Under the pieces are notes generated by a model. The model had not been told where the DNA came from, ran no database searches, and saw only the letters and a program-made list of their open reading frames with translations. Positions 11,149 through 21,926 of a stretch of 64,000 nucleotides of DNA are shown here, in pieces. Within the stretch, counting starts at the first letter, position 1; each line of letters opens with the position of its first letter. Source of the stretch: Paracyclopina nana (Eukaryota; Arthropoda; Copepoda; Cyclopoida; Cyclopettidae); contig JAGUCH010000008.1 of the NCBI GenBank assembly GCA_019096065.1, positions 6,701,001 through 6,765,000 on the forward strand. Reading direction: 5' to 3'. Both the position numbers and the translations under genes were made by a program.

Positions 11149-12496
11149 ATTTTATATTCTGTAAAACGATTTTTGTGTGTTTTAATGAAGTTACCAGGCT
11201 GCCCCCTGCCCTAGAAAATACTGCTCGGTTTTTAGTTTTTAGTTTTACATCTGAATTTATTTTGAGGGCTGAATTCCCTGAAATTCTATCTTTTCCTCAA
11301 ATTCCAGGCTGGCCTTTGGCCTGGTGCATGGGCAAGCTAGAGAGCTAATTAAAATTGTATCCAGACTGACACTTTTTTACAAGAGGAAGCTAGATTTTTT
11401 GGCTTTTTAAAATTACTGATGACGTCAAACAAATGGGCTGTAATTTGAAGAATGCCAAAAATTGACATTACCTAGATAAATCCCATTCTAAATTATATGA
11501 AAGTCATTCTAAAGCTTGAGAAATGTAAAGAAATTAGGTTTTATGCATCCAGCCTTAATGGATCGAAAACATCCAAATTTTAATAGAAATAGCCACAAGT
11601 TTGGTTTGCAAAAACTCCTCCAAATCTTATAAGAATGCAGATATATGAATACAACTAAGGCAATAAAGTATTCCAAGGAGTCTTACTGTAGTTTAAGGAA
11701 AGTATCGTTGAGGAATGCTGAATTCCAAGGGATCTAGGCACATTTTTTTCTGATTTTCTTGCAGCCTTTTGGCATAGAGTTTCATTGACAAAATCTGAGT
11801 TTTATATAATGAAATCTCAAAAGATAACATTTTAGTTGCCCAAAATATCAAGGAAGTCAATTTTGAAGTATTAGCATTAATCAAGAGCCGAATTAGTGAT
11901 ATCTTTTGGCCTTTTTTGCTAAAGTTTCAATGAAAATTATGCAACTTTTTTGTTAGGAGCGACCCTTCTCTGAACTGGCTCCAAAAAAGCTTCAACTTTG
12001 TAATCCCATTATCATTTGGATCTCAAAATTTCAACCTTATTTCCATTCTCCTCACAAATTAAAAAGGAACAGATTAATATACACAGAGCTTTGTAGCAGC
12101 AACATGCAATTACAGGGCTATTGCTGGCCACCTATCTTGGCATATTTGGGTAAATGGCCTATAACACTTGCTTTCTTTGCTCCTTATTTTTACATTTTAC
12201 CTTACAACTTTGGGTATTTAGTTGGAACTCAGCTACATAGTAGATTTCACTATTTCTTTGAAAAGAGTGTCTGGGGGTACTTCCTTAATAAACATTTTTT
12301 TCAGATTTACATGAGACTGTTGATTGACGCAGGGACAAACCCTGGATATAGCTAAATTGCTGACTCATTAGCAATGATGTGTGCACATAAATGAATTCAG
12401 TTTTATTCCATGATGTAATTGGATTATATAATACAAATAAAGGATCAATTCAAAATGATGTTATTATTTTCATAAGTCTAATATTTCTTTTTATAG

Positions 12497-12563
12497 CCAT
12501 GGAAAATCACATCTCGGATCTGAAGAATGAGGGCCAAAACCAAAGTTCACTCGTATTTGAAAA
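12497..12563 (+). CDS. C2H2-TET-like gene, exon 1 (start codon)
   Basis: A short exon is bounded by an acceptor (TTTTTATAG) and a donor (AAAA/GTAAGA). The ATG at 12499 opens MENHISDLKNEGQNQSSLVF and the exon ends two bases into a codon. The next exon at 14399 begins with exactly the one base needed, giving an uninterrupted frame into the zinc fingers; that phase agreement is the reason for linking them. The acceptor upstream of the ATG implies a 5' UTR exon further left, which I could not identify. The intron that follows is 1,835 bp and hosts a 604-bp transposon. A transcript would be decisive. Confidence 0.55.
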
Positions 12564-12594
12564 GTAAGATTACAAATTAAGAAGAAATGTTTTT

Positions 12595-13657
12595 AATTAG
12601 CCTTGCATTTGAGCGTAGGAAAATATAGAGGGAGCTCATTTCCTGCGTTTCTGAAAATTCCTCCGCTGATCTTAGGCCTCTGAATGCAGCACCTTTTCCA
12701 TGGGTGCCGTCACTAAGGCCTAAAATGAGGTGGGTTTTAGGATCTAAAATATTGGTGGATTTTAAGATCTAGCAAAGTGGGTTTTAAAGCCTACACTTTT
12801 CTGGATCTGGGTACTAAGATCTAAGTTGGAAAAGTAGTTTGAGTTTTACCTGGGTTTTACGATCTAAAGAAAAGGGTTTTAAGATCTAACAGTCACAAAA
12901 ATAGAAAGCTGCAAGGAATTGCACGTATCATTAGTTTTCAAAACTACCTGTTAAGTGGCTCTACACATTTTGAAGAAAAAATACATATATTTACGGAGAA
13001 AGTTAAAATATCAGGTTCCTACGAGTTTTCTTCTGTAAGTCACTTTTAATTATGAAACTAACTTTTCAGAGCTTAAAGATCTTGAAAAACAGTCAACTTG
13101 ATTTAAAAAGCTAAGTATAAAGAGGTGATGTTTTTCAATGTAGATCTTGAAACCCAGATGGTTAGATCTTAACATCCAACTATTAGGCTTTAGTATCCAA
13201 ACCTTTAGATCTTAATACCCAGAGTAAAAAAAGTGTAGGCTTTAAAACCCTTTATGATTTTAGATCCTAAAACCTACCCCTATTTTAGGCCTTAATGACT
13301 TCTCCCCTTTTCCATTTGCTTTCATATAAAAACTGATGATATTGTAGCATAAAACCAAAACATGAGCAGTCATTTGAAGACATTTGCAAAATGTTAGTGT
13401 TTTCAGAGAATTTTCTTTTTGCCAAAAGCATAGTTCCAATTGATATTGAGTTCTTGGGTGAATATGCCATGCACAAACAGAGATTTTTTACCGAAATTGT
13501 TGTTGATAAAAATACTAATAAGTTTACTTTCATCATTTTCGAAAATACTCCATAGGTCTCAAGAAAAACTCAAAAATCCTTATTTCCCTTTGCTTCGCAG
13601 CTGCGTTGATACTAGCTCTGTTTTCACAATAGGGGGCGCTATTTACCCTCGACGGCA
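12595..13657 (-). repeat. Dispersed repeat copy (filled site), inverted relative to 43874-44345
   Basis: Outside the inserted element, 12595-12701 and 13306-13657 match 44345-43874 in reverse complement. Shared blocks include AATAGGGGGCGCTATTTACC, AACTGATGATATTGTAGCAT and GAGGGAGCTCATTTCC, with moderate divergence. The family is not identified and no ORF spans it. Its importance is that the other copy lacks the transposon and so shows the pre-insertion state. Confidence 0.85.
12702..13305. mobile_element. Non-autonomous Mutator-like element in TET-like intron 1
   Basis: A 604-bp element with inverted arms: 12709-12830 (GTCACTAAGGCCTAAAAT, GGTTTTAGGATCTAAAAT) pairs with 13150-13299 in reverse complement (GTCATTAAGGCCTAAAAT). 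Each arm reiterates GATCTAAA/AAGATCTA and AAAGCCTA phrases every 20-25 bp. Flanks carry CCTTTTCCAT at 12692-12701 and 13306-13315, a 9-10 bp duplication. The paralogous site at about 44235 has a single related copy (AGGAAAAGG in reverse orientation) and no insert, confirming insertion. No transposase frame. Confidence 0.85.
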
Positions 13658-14398
13658 GGGGCTATTCCTGAAAGATAATTCAATTTAGACCTGATTAACT
13701 TATACATAGCTACAGTGGATCAAAAAGCCAGGCAATAGCAAAATAGCCTATGTGGAACTTAGCTGTTGAATTTTAACGTAGAGGATGCTTCAGTTGCTCA
13801 TTGGGCAGTCTGAAAAAGAACTTATTTGTAATTAACAAAAAAAATTTCAATTATTTTAGTTTTTTAAAACCCACTGAAACTCTTGAATTACGAAAATAAT
13901 CTGCCCTAGTGTAGCTCATAGCACCATCTACCTTAGGAATAATCCCGACTCAAAGCTGATGTTTCACTAAGGCCATTCTTTCAATTCACAAATTTTAATT
14001 ACCACCTATGTTCAGTTTCTAATTTATATGGCTTCTAGGCTAATTAAGAAATGCAAATTAGCATTAATTGAAAGAAAATGATTCAAACTTTGACCAGAAT
14101 TTTTTTTTTCACAAAACTTATTCTTGTTGAATTCAGTAGCACAGCAATTATGCACAAATTCCAAATACTACAAAGTCAGGGAGGTCAAACAAGTAGTGCA
14201 GTATGGTTATTCATCAAATTTGGCTTTGTTACTTACTTTTCTGAGTGCTAACATGCAATATTTTTGGCCTATCATACATAGCCTATCATACAGAGATTCT
14301 ACAATAATTGTAAGATCTTTTCCGTACAAGACAGAGTCAAATTCGGCAAATTAACCCACTGTGATATTACAATAATAACAACTACCAATATCTTTCAG

Positions 14399-15166
14399 TG
14401 GCCAACAGAAGCAAAAAGCTGGTCGAAAACCACTTTTAAGGTGCCATCATTGCTCATTCAAGACAAAGTATAAGTGCTCAATGACTGTTCATGCCCAAAG
14501 AGCCCACATCGATCGCCATTCCCAAAGTGGCCGTGCAACAAAGTTAAAAGAGTATTCAGGAGCTTTCAAGTGTGATAAGTGTGACTTTGCTTCTGAATAT
14601 GCTGTAGCGTTAAAGAGACATGAAAAAATTGAACATGTTAACAAGTGCAGCTCGTGTAACTTCCGTAGTACCATCAATAGTTCGGTGACAAACCACATTG
14701 CTTTCAAGCATGACTTAAAAGACATTGAATGCTGTGGTAAGGACTACGAGAGTGAGAGGAGCCACTCAATTCACTGTGGCCGAAAACACAAGGAGACTGC
14801 ACCTGCAGTTTTAGAAGAAGGTGGCGTAAGTGACGCTCCGATGATGTCTCCTCCAATTGCCTCACCTGAAGAGTCATCAGTGACAGAAGAAGGCCAAAGC
14901 AATTTTCAAATGCCTTTGAGTCAGTATAGGCCAGATTGTATGTGCAAGGTCAAGGCCGACCATTTCTACACCCACTTAGGGTGTTTCAACTCTGTGGCAA
15001 GGCTTCAGCATGAAATGAAAGAGCGATGCCAAGTCCCAATGGGCCAAATCCCCTTCATTGAAGTAATCCATGCACCAACCAGTCCAAAAAAGCCATCAGC
15101 TTGTCCAGTGGCGACAAATATTTTGCGTAGACAAGGGGAATCCTTCCTCATCTTGTATAGGAAAAG
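14399..15166 (+). CDS. C2H2-TET-like gene, exon 2: zinc fingers and start of TET Cys-rich domain
   Basis: The exon is bounded by ATCTTTCAG and AAAAG/GTAAAT. It encodes three good C2H2 fingers: CHHCSFKTKYKCSMTVH followed by RAH, CDKCDFASEYAVALKRH..H, and CSSCNFRSTINSSVTNH..H. A degenerate fourth unit (CCGKDYES...HCGRKH) follows, then an acidic Ser/Pro linker. It then enters the first part of a TET cysteine-rich domain: CMCKVKADHFYTHLG corresponds to the family's C-x-C...YYTHLG, ARLQHEMKERC to AAIREIMEERxG, IEVIHAP to the IEIVxYTG strand, and ACPVATNILRR to GCPIAKWVIRR. The last codons (ESFLILYRKR) continue into exon 3. TET enzymes oxidise 5-methylcytosine in the nucleus. C2H2 fingers in the position usually held by a CXXC finger are unusual. 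Confidence 0.85.
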
Positions 15167-15665
15167 GTAAATTTACTGTATCTTCACTTATTTAAGCCCT
15201 GTCTTTTCCTAAAAGACATCTGTTAACATGTTGGATCAAGCTTAGGTATGAAGAATTACCGTACCTGCTCAAATTTACGTCAAACTTCAGCCATAGTGTA
15301 GGACACCCTCATGGTGCAGCTATCTTAGGACAGTTTTCTCAGTGCTGACAGTTTTGATAATCTTCAGTTTTACTAACTTGACTTCGACTATTACGTAGGT
15401 TGCTCAGTAAAAATCAGAAATATTTAATGTCACATTGCTGAGCAGATTGCAAAGGTTGATAGTCTGGTCAGCAACATGGGTAGCATAATTTATAAGAAAT
15501 TCGTCACACCACCTAGCTAAGAACATAAGATCAACTGCCTGTGCAAATTTTGAAGGACTTGCATTTATCTCAGCTATCTTTGTTCCAGTCCCTATTGTCC
15601 TTTCTAAAATTTTGTCAATTGTTATCATGAAATAATACGGAATGACATTAGAAATCAAATTTTAG

Positions 15666-15891
15666 GAACGGACACACCTGTCAGTACAAGGTTATTGTGA
15701 TAGCTGTAATTGTATGGGAGGCAATCACCAACGCAAAAGCAAAACAGTGCTACCAGATATTGTCAAGAATAACTGGCCATTATGGTAAACATGGTCAAAG
15801 ACGCTGCCAAGCCAACAACCAAAGAGATTGTCAATGCCTGCAAAATGGTGGCAGTTTCTCTTTCGGATGCTCATACCAGTTCCATTTAGGG
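15666..15891 (+). CDS. C2H2-TET-like gene, exon 3: rest of TET Cys-rich domain
   Basis: The exon starts after AAATTTTAG and ends at a GTAAGT donor. It joins exon 2 in phase to read LYRKR-NGHTCQYKVIVIAVIVW, matching the TET block LVRxRxGHxCxxAVIVILIxxW. It continues with YGKHGQRRC, RDCQC and NGGSFSFGCSYQFHLG, the family's RRCxxNxxRTCxCQ and GASFSFGCSWSMYFNG. The zinc-binding Cys and His positions of this subdomain are kept. The 499-bp intron before it has no other signal. The next residue expected is the Cys of GCKFAR. I do not see a convincing following exon before the inverted-repeat element at 16725, so the middle of the catalytic domain is missing or unrecognised. Confidence 0.85.
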
Positions 15892-16724
15892 GTAAGTTTT
15901 TTTAAGCTTTGGATCAATATAATATATAAAAATATATAATATATAAATATCAATGCACGAGGCCATTGGCTTGAGTCAGCCAGAACTCTTCGAAGACATA
16001 CGCAGCTCATACCAGGCACCTGTCAATATCACGATCCAGGTTCTCCAATAAGGCCTACCGCAGTGCATTTTTCAAGACAAGTCATACATCGTCCTGATAG
16101 TCGAGAATAAGAGGGTCCTGATAGCTCTTAATAATCCAGTGTCAATATCATATTTCTCCCAAGGCAGGCTCCATAAAAATCACAAATGCACCACTACTAC
16201 GTTTACCCCAACCACCTCACCTCATGCAACCACAGTGCCCTTGAAGTCCCTGATGGAAGTAGGAGCTACACCTGGACAACAAGTGTCCCAGGTGCATACT
16301 GCTATGCCCTGGCAATGGCTGCCACCTACTTGTCATGAGGACCCTACCAGTCCTCAGTAGGGGGAAGTTGTATCAGAAAAAGGGGTCCACTTGCCCTATC
16401 GAGCTTCTGCTGTCATGGTGGAATCTCATGTTCAAAGATGACAGTAAATACACGACTATGCTTGAGTAAAGATTTCTATTGTATCACTTCATAAGAGCGT
16501 CAAGTGTCACCCTCGGGGAGTATTTGAACCCCAAAACATTAGACAGGGGAGAATGTCCAAAAATTCTAACTTCCATTTGGGCCAACCCTAACAGGCCAAT
16601 GGGGCAAGGAGAACAATTAAAGGGGCAAATAGCCATGGCAAAAGCTATCGACACTGTTGTTGAGGTCAAATTATCTAATAAATATGTCATAAGTTTTTTG
16701 TTCTAGTTTGCATTATTTGAAAAT
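15892..16724. other. Intergenic or intronic stretch after TET-like exon 3; possible decayed exon
   Basis: An open stretch at about 15953-16042 reads GLSQPELFEDIRSSYQAPVN before a stop, and another frame is open to 16360. Weak resemblance to the TET segment after the Cys-rich domain (a helix then a tyrosine and an APxAY-like motif) is suggestive only. No acceptor with the expected Cys codon is present. A frame at 16479-16706 is also open without recognisable content. Confidence 0.3.
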
Positions 16725-18894
16725 AAAGGCGGTGTAACCTTTCGCGCTACAACTCTACAAAATTGAGACGTTGCTTTTTTTCACTAATAGGTGCCCAATT
16801 TTTTGTTGCTCGGTGCATCACTAGTCCCATGGGATCGCCAAAACACCCAAGTTTTTTTCTCTGCGTAGCCGGGAAGTGCCTCAAAATCAAGGTTTTTTCC
16901 AGCCTTGCGATCCGCCATTTCGCGATTTTTATTATTAATCGGATTTAATATTTTCCGTCAAATTGTCGTGCGCTAACTACGTACCGCTAGCAAAGCAGTG
17001 TGACGTCACTCAGTTGCAACAGCTGCATGCCTGGATGCGCGCCGAATTCTTAACAAGCCGAAAAGTGGGCCGAATTTCTCTAGAAAAACAGGCAGTGATT
17101 CTGGATAAAAACAGGCCATGATTCTCGTAAAAAAGGCTTATTTTTCGAAATTCGAAATAAAGAGCCGAGCCTTGCCATGGAAACACGCCGAATTCTGGTG
17201 CAAAACAGGCCACGATTCCCGTACAAAAATGCCGGAAGGAAGGAGCCAATCTTGCTACAGAAAACAAGTATGAACAAGTGGAGGACAAGTATTTCTTACC
17301 GGCCCCGCCCTCGGCTTCATAGGCATACCACAGGCTTGGCTGCCAGCTCTGGAGTAAAGTGAAAACGCGAGAGAGACCTGCCATTGAAGATGTGGTCTTC
17401 AAATCCATGGCCAAGTTCCCCTGGGCTGGCTCAAGGTTCTGGAGGACAAGTATTTCTTCCCAGCCCCGCCCTCGGCTTCCTGGGCATACCTCAGCTTGGC
17501 TGCTAGCTTTGCAGTAAAGTGGAAACGCGAGACGTGCCATTGAAGACATTGGCGGGGCCCAGACACAGCTTCAAACCCATGGCCAAGTTCCCCTGGGCTG
17601 GCTCCAGGCTCCGGAGGACAAGTTTTTAAATATATGGAATATGAGTCGTATGATCTTTATGTAGCTGCGCTAATAGCAATGCTTAATGATCCTTCAATCT
17701 ATTCAAATAATCTATCGCCTATGACAATGCTTTTCTCCACATTTACCATGCTGTCAATAATGCACAGATTCCATCATTAGGCTGAGGCAAGTCTTTCAAC
17801 CTTGTGTGATCACATTGAGAGATTGACCGCATTGACCACAAAAATGATACCATTCCTGCAGCAAGCCAGCATGAATTCCTTGTACTGTTTCTCACCTGTA
17901 CAAGCCTCAAGTTTTCAATGCCATGGCCTAAAAAGAAGATTTTGTGCACGTTCAGAATGGAAAGCTTATAAGGATGCTAGCTCACTCACTTGTTGGTAGT
18001 TGAATGCTAGTCACTTATGTTTCGTATGAACTTTGCCTCAGATTGGCAATTTTCTGCTCAGGTTTATTTTGGCATGAATCCGCATTTTGGTCTAAAAAAT
18101 TGATGCTGCTTTGGACAAATTATGGCTTGTTTTTCACGAGAATTTCGGCTTGCTGCTACGACCAAATTCACCACTTTAGGCATTGCTTTGTGACATCAAA
18201 ATCTTCCTCTTTTTGCATGAGAATTTTGCGTTGTTTTTCTTGGGAAATTCGGCTCACTTTTCGGCGCGCATCCAGCATGATCCACGCTCTTGGCGTGTTT
18301 TTCACGGGAGCTTCGGCTCGCTGCTACGGCTGAATTCACCACTTTTGGCACTGACATCATTGATCCAAGTGTAAGCGGCAGTCTTGGCTCCTTATTCCAG
18401 CAGTTTGGCATTTTTTTCACGGGAATCGTGGCCTGTTTTGCACCAGAATTCGGCGTGTTTTCACGTCAAGGCGAAAATTATGCCTTTGTTACGAGATTCG
18501 TGGCATGTTTTTACCAGAATCATAGTATTTTTCTACGGAAATTCGGCTCACTTTTCGGCTTGTTTAGAAATCGGCGCCACGCGGCGCGCATCCAGGCATG
18601 CAGCTGATGCAACTGAGTGACGTCACACTGGTTCGCTACGTAATTAACGCGCGACAATTTGACGAAAAATATTAAATCAGAAGAATAAATAAATCGCGAA
18701 ATGGCGGATGGCAAGGCAGATAAAATCCTCGAATTTGAGGCACTTCCCGTCCACGCAGTGAAAAAATCTTAAGTATTTTGGCAACCCCATGGGACCAGTG
18801 ATGCACCGAGCAACAAAAAATTGGGCACCTATTAGTGAAAAAAAGCAACGTCTCAATTTTGTAAAGTTGTAGCGCGAAAGGTTACACCGCCTTT
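16725..18894. mobile_element. Large inverted-repeat (foldback-like) element between TET-like exons
   Basis: A 2.17-kb element begins AAAGGCGGTGTAACC and ends in its reverse complement. The outer ~330 bp (16725-17060) are repeated inverted at 18545-18894 with high identity, including TAGGTGCCCAATTTTTTGTT and GATGCACCGAGC. Further inward the arms reiterate a GAATTCGGC...TGTTTTT phrase in opposite orientations (17040-17250 and 18110-18580). Two direct ~165-bp copies (GGAGGACAAGTATTTCTT) sit at 17279-17440 and 17441-17625. The long frames over the arms are repeat artefacts. I found no target duplication and no transposase. Confidence 0.75.
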
Positions 18895-18949
18895 CAATCA
18901 TTACCAAATAGGCGTGAACTTGCTGATAAGGGTTAAATGGGGTCAGTAC

Positions 18950-19715
18950 ACTCAGTTCATCAGTGATACACTATTCAGAAATATCAGACTCCAACACTTG
19001 GATCGACACTGCGGAAAGTCTACATGAACCAGACTTGGAGAGATAAAACAAATCCTCTTTGGATCGACTATGAGAACACACAGTCTTCAGATAGACTAGG
19101 AATGTCTGTATTTGGAAAGATTTGAAAAGCTAACTTTACCTGGGTATACAAGACAAACTGTCCTTGGGTCGACTATGATAATGCACAGTCCTTGGATCAA
19201 CAAAATAAATCATCCTTAGATACACATAATGACTTTCTAGGTACCAACCTATTTTACAAAGCTGATAAAATAAGGCCTGGTTCACCCGCACATTATGTAA
19301 ATAATATATAGTAATATTTTTATTATTTTTATAGTTCAATTATTAATGCTTGACAACTCGCATTAGTAAGTTTGGCTTAGTAAGTACAAGGGTAGTTATG
19401 CTCTATCCATGGTCTGCTTTTTGAAACAGTCAATCCATGGGCAATCCATTTTTCATTGCTTTCTACTTGTCCAATTAAGTGGATCAAAAAAGCCGATTTG
19501 ACAAGCAGCAGTTTTGTACAAATTGAGCAAAAATGGAATCTTCCATAACTTTTACTTCCAAAGGAATTTCAATTAAGTGACCAAGTCAGGGAAGTCAAAC
19601 TTATAGCAAAAAAAAAGGACAGTCCCATATTGTTGATCAAAGGAAAGTGTGTTCTTTTTGTCTATCCAGGGATAATATGTTCTAGTTGATCCAAGAATGT
19701 TTGCCCCTGATATTG
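18950..19715. mobile_element. Probable degenerate inverted-arm element with CTTGGATC phrases
   Basis: From 18990 to 19225 the phrase YTTGGATCRAC..A recurs about every 40-90 bp, with CACACAGTC-like tails. At 19635-19705 the same phrase occurs in the opposite orientation (GTTGATCCAAG, CTATCCAGG, GTTGATCAAAGG). This resembles the phrase-iterated arms of the other elements, but the borders and target duplication are not resolved. Confidence 0.35.
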
Positions 19716-19776
19716 TAAAGGGAGTTGTTATAGCTGGTGAACCATGTCTTAAATACATATTTTTCTATTATTACAG

Positions 19777-19828
19777 ATGTAAACAATATGGTTGGTGGAG
19801 TGACAACTGTACTGACTCAAGCCAGAAG
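19777..19828 (+). CDS. C2H2-TET-like gene, candidate catalytic-core exon
   Basis: A 52-bp exon lies between TATTATTACAG and a GTACGT donor. Read with a G from the previous exon it gives D-VNNMVGGVTTVLTQARR, resembling the TET segment just after the iron-binding H-x-D, where the family shows HxDxxNMxxGxTxVxTLTxxxxR. If right, the Asp codon is split by the intron. The exon is on the same strand and in the right order. The alternative frame (CKQYGWWSDNCTDSS) is also open, so this is a moderate call. The exon that should carry the His of H-x-D was not found; it may lie in, or have been displaced by, the 16.7-18.9 kb element. Confidence 0.45.
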
Positions 19829-19933
19829 GTACGTTTTATGGATGTTTTTTTAACTGCAGAGTTTCTCATGACTCAATCGGTATTATTTCAGATCAAACTG
19901 AAAAAGCAGAACGACAATGTGAGCTCCAATAAA
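19829..19933 (+). other. Possible 3' end of the TET-like gene with AATAAA
   Basis: After the GTACGT donor two acceptors are possible. One at 19859 gives a 31-bp intron and 23 in-frame codons (VSHDSIGIISDQTEKAERQC and three more) to a TAA at 19930. The other at 19891 gives a 63-bp intron and an immediate stop. AATAAA at 19928-19933 could end the transcript. Either way the second half of the double-stranded beta-helix (third iron ligand and 2-oxoglutarate Arg) is absent here. Confidence 0.3.
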
Positions 19934-20204
19934 AAATAACATGTTTTTCAATAATTAACAATTGCATTCAGAAGGGTCAAAAGGTCCTTCGAGCCGGATC
20001 CACTTCGATCCACCCCTAATCTACTCGGGCTTGGAACCCTGTCCCCACCAAAGTGACCTTCAAGAGGCTGCCACCTTTTGTTCATCCATGTCATCTGGCG
20101 GCCGCATTTGGGCCATCTACTGGACCTGGCGATGTTTTGAGCATCCGATTACGACTCCAGCATCTGGCCGCAACTCCTTCAACCGGCAATACTCCCGCAC
20201 ACGG

Positions 20205-21345
20205 CTGCGACTCCCGCACTTGGCCGCCCGCGACTCCCGCACTTGGCCATGATTCCCTCACATGGAGTTCATCCCGGAGATGGTGTACGAGGTGGCGCGG
20301 CAGTACGCGGCTGCCCTTGACTCCCGCACTTGGCCGCCCGAGACTCCGGCACTTGGCCGCCCATGACTCCCGCACTTGGCCGTCCGTGACTCCTGCACTT
20401 GGCTGCCCGTGACTCCCGCACTTAGCCGCCCATGACTCCCGCACTTGGCCGCCTGTGACTCCCGCACTTGGCCGCCCGAGACTCCGGCACTTGGCCGCCC
20501 GTGACTCCCGCACTTGGCCGTCCGTGACTTTCGCACTTGGCCGCCCGTGACTCCCGCACTTGGCCGCCCGTGACTCCCGCACTTGGCCGTCCGTGACTCC
20601 CGCACTTGGCCGTCCGTGACTCCCGCACTTGGCCGTCCGTGACTCCCGCACTTGGCTGCCCGTGACTCCGGCACTTGGCCGCCCGTGACTCCCGCACTTG
20701 GCCGTCCGTGACTCCTGCACTTGGCTGCCCGTGACTCCCGCACTTAGCCACCCATGACTCCCGCACTTGGCCGCCCGTGACTTCCGCACTTGGCCGCCCA
20801 TGACTCCCGCACTTGGCCGCCCGTGACTCCCGCACTTGGCCGCCCGTGACTCCCGCACTTGGCCGTCCGTGACTCCCGCACTTGGCCGTCCGTGACTCCC
20901 GCACTTGGCCGTCCTTTACTCCCGCACTTGGCTGCCCGTGACTCCCGCACTTGGCCGCCCGTGACTCCCGCACTTGGCCGTCCGTGACTCCTGCACTTGG
21001 CTGCCCGTGACTCCCGCACTTAGCTGCCCATGACTCCCGCACTTGGCCGCCCGTGACTCCCGCACTTGGCCGCCCGAGACTCCGGCACTTGGCCGCCCGT
21101 GACACCCGCAATTGGCCACCGAAGACTCCGGCACTTGGCTGCCCGTGACTCCCACACTTGGCCGTCCGTGACTCCCGCACTTGGCTGCCCGTGACTCCGG
21201 CACTTGGCCGCCCGTGACTCCCGCACTTGGCCGCCCATGACTCCCGCACTTGGCCGTCCGTGACTCCCACACTTGGCCGTCCGTGACTCCCGCACTTGGC
21301 TGCCAGTGACTCCCACACTTAGCCGCCCATGACTCCCGCACGATT
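20205..21345. repeat. 23-bp GC-rich minisatellite
   Basis: About 44 copies of a 23-bp unit, consensus TGACTCCCGCACTTGGCCGCC plus CG, run from 20324 to 21345. A short lead-in block lies at 20205-20248, separated by 75 bp of non-repeat sequence. Variants alternate GCC/GTC and CGTG/CGAG/CATG. All three minus-strand frames are open because 23 is not a multiple of three, giving a 23-residue period. It is far more GC-rich than its surroundings. Confidence 0.95.
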
Positions 21346-21926
21346 GCCACATTACCAATGAACAAGGGGGGTTGAGAGGGCAAGTTCTACTTCAAATGCC
21401 ATCCTGAATGAAAACTGGACAAGGACCGCACTTGGAACAACATTTGGTTTGGGCGCCTGCAATATCTTGGGAGTTAAACCCTTCCTTGCGGGTTTAAAAG
21501 GGGGTTTAGACCAGAATTGCGCGTCTACTTAGCTGCAGAACTATCTAGTTTGCTCAGTCAGCATTGAGATGCTCCATGTTTTCCTTATTGCTCAACCTTC
21601 TGCAGTTTCTCACTTGCTACCTTACTTCTGAACCAATAAGAACTACCTTGATACTTTGGATTTACTGTCCTATAATTTGCCTATTTGTTAACGTGTACCA
21701 TAACTACCATTTATCTACCATGATGTGTTCTTGTATTCTACATTGAGTCCATCTGACTCTCCCTATCGGGATGATAAGGTGGCAAGTCATATCGGGTCTA
21801 TCTGACCCTGGTCAATCCGACCAATCTGGCTCTTCAGCCATGTATTTTGCCTGCTACAGCAGCAGCTCACCAATGTATTTAGCGTCAGCTAAGGGGGCAT
21901 TTCCAGCCAAAACAACAATGATCCCA
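21346..21926. other. Spacer between minisatellites
   Basis: No coding frame or repeat structure recognised. The last ~40 bp lead into the 18-bp array. Confidence 0.4.

Noticed and set aside
16139..16360. 73-codon ORF as the next TET-like exon
   Set aside because: No TET motif, wrong phase for exon 3, no Cys codon at the expected start.
16479..16706. 75-codon ORF as TET C-terminus
   Set aside because: Lacks any recognisable motif of the second half of the dioxygenase fold.
17010..17549. 179-codon minus-strand ORF
   Set aside because: Spans the arm and internal duplication of the inverted-repeat element; no protein-like features beyond the repeat.
20091..21383. Long minus-strand ORFs over the 23-bp array
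   Set aside because: All three minus frames show the same 23-residue period; repeat artefact.
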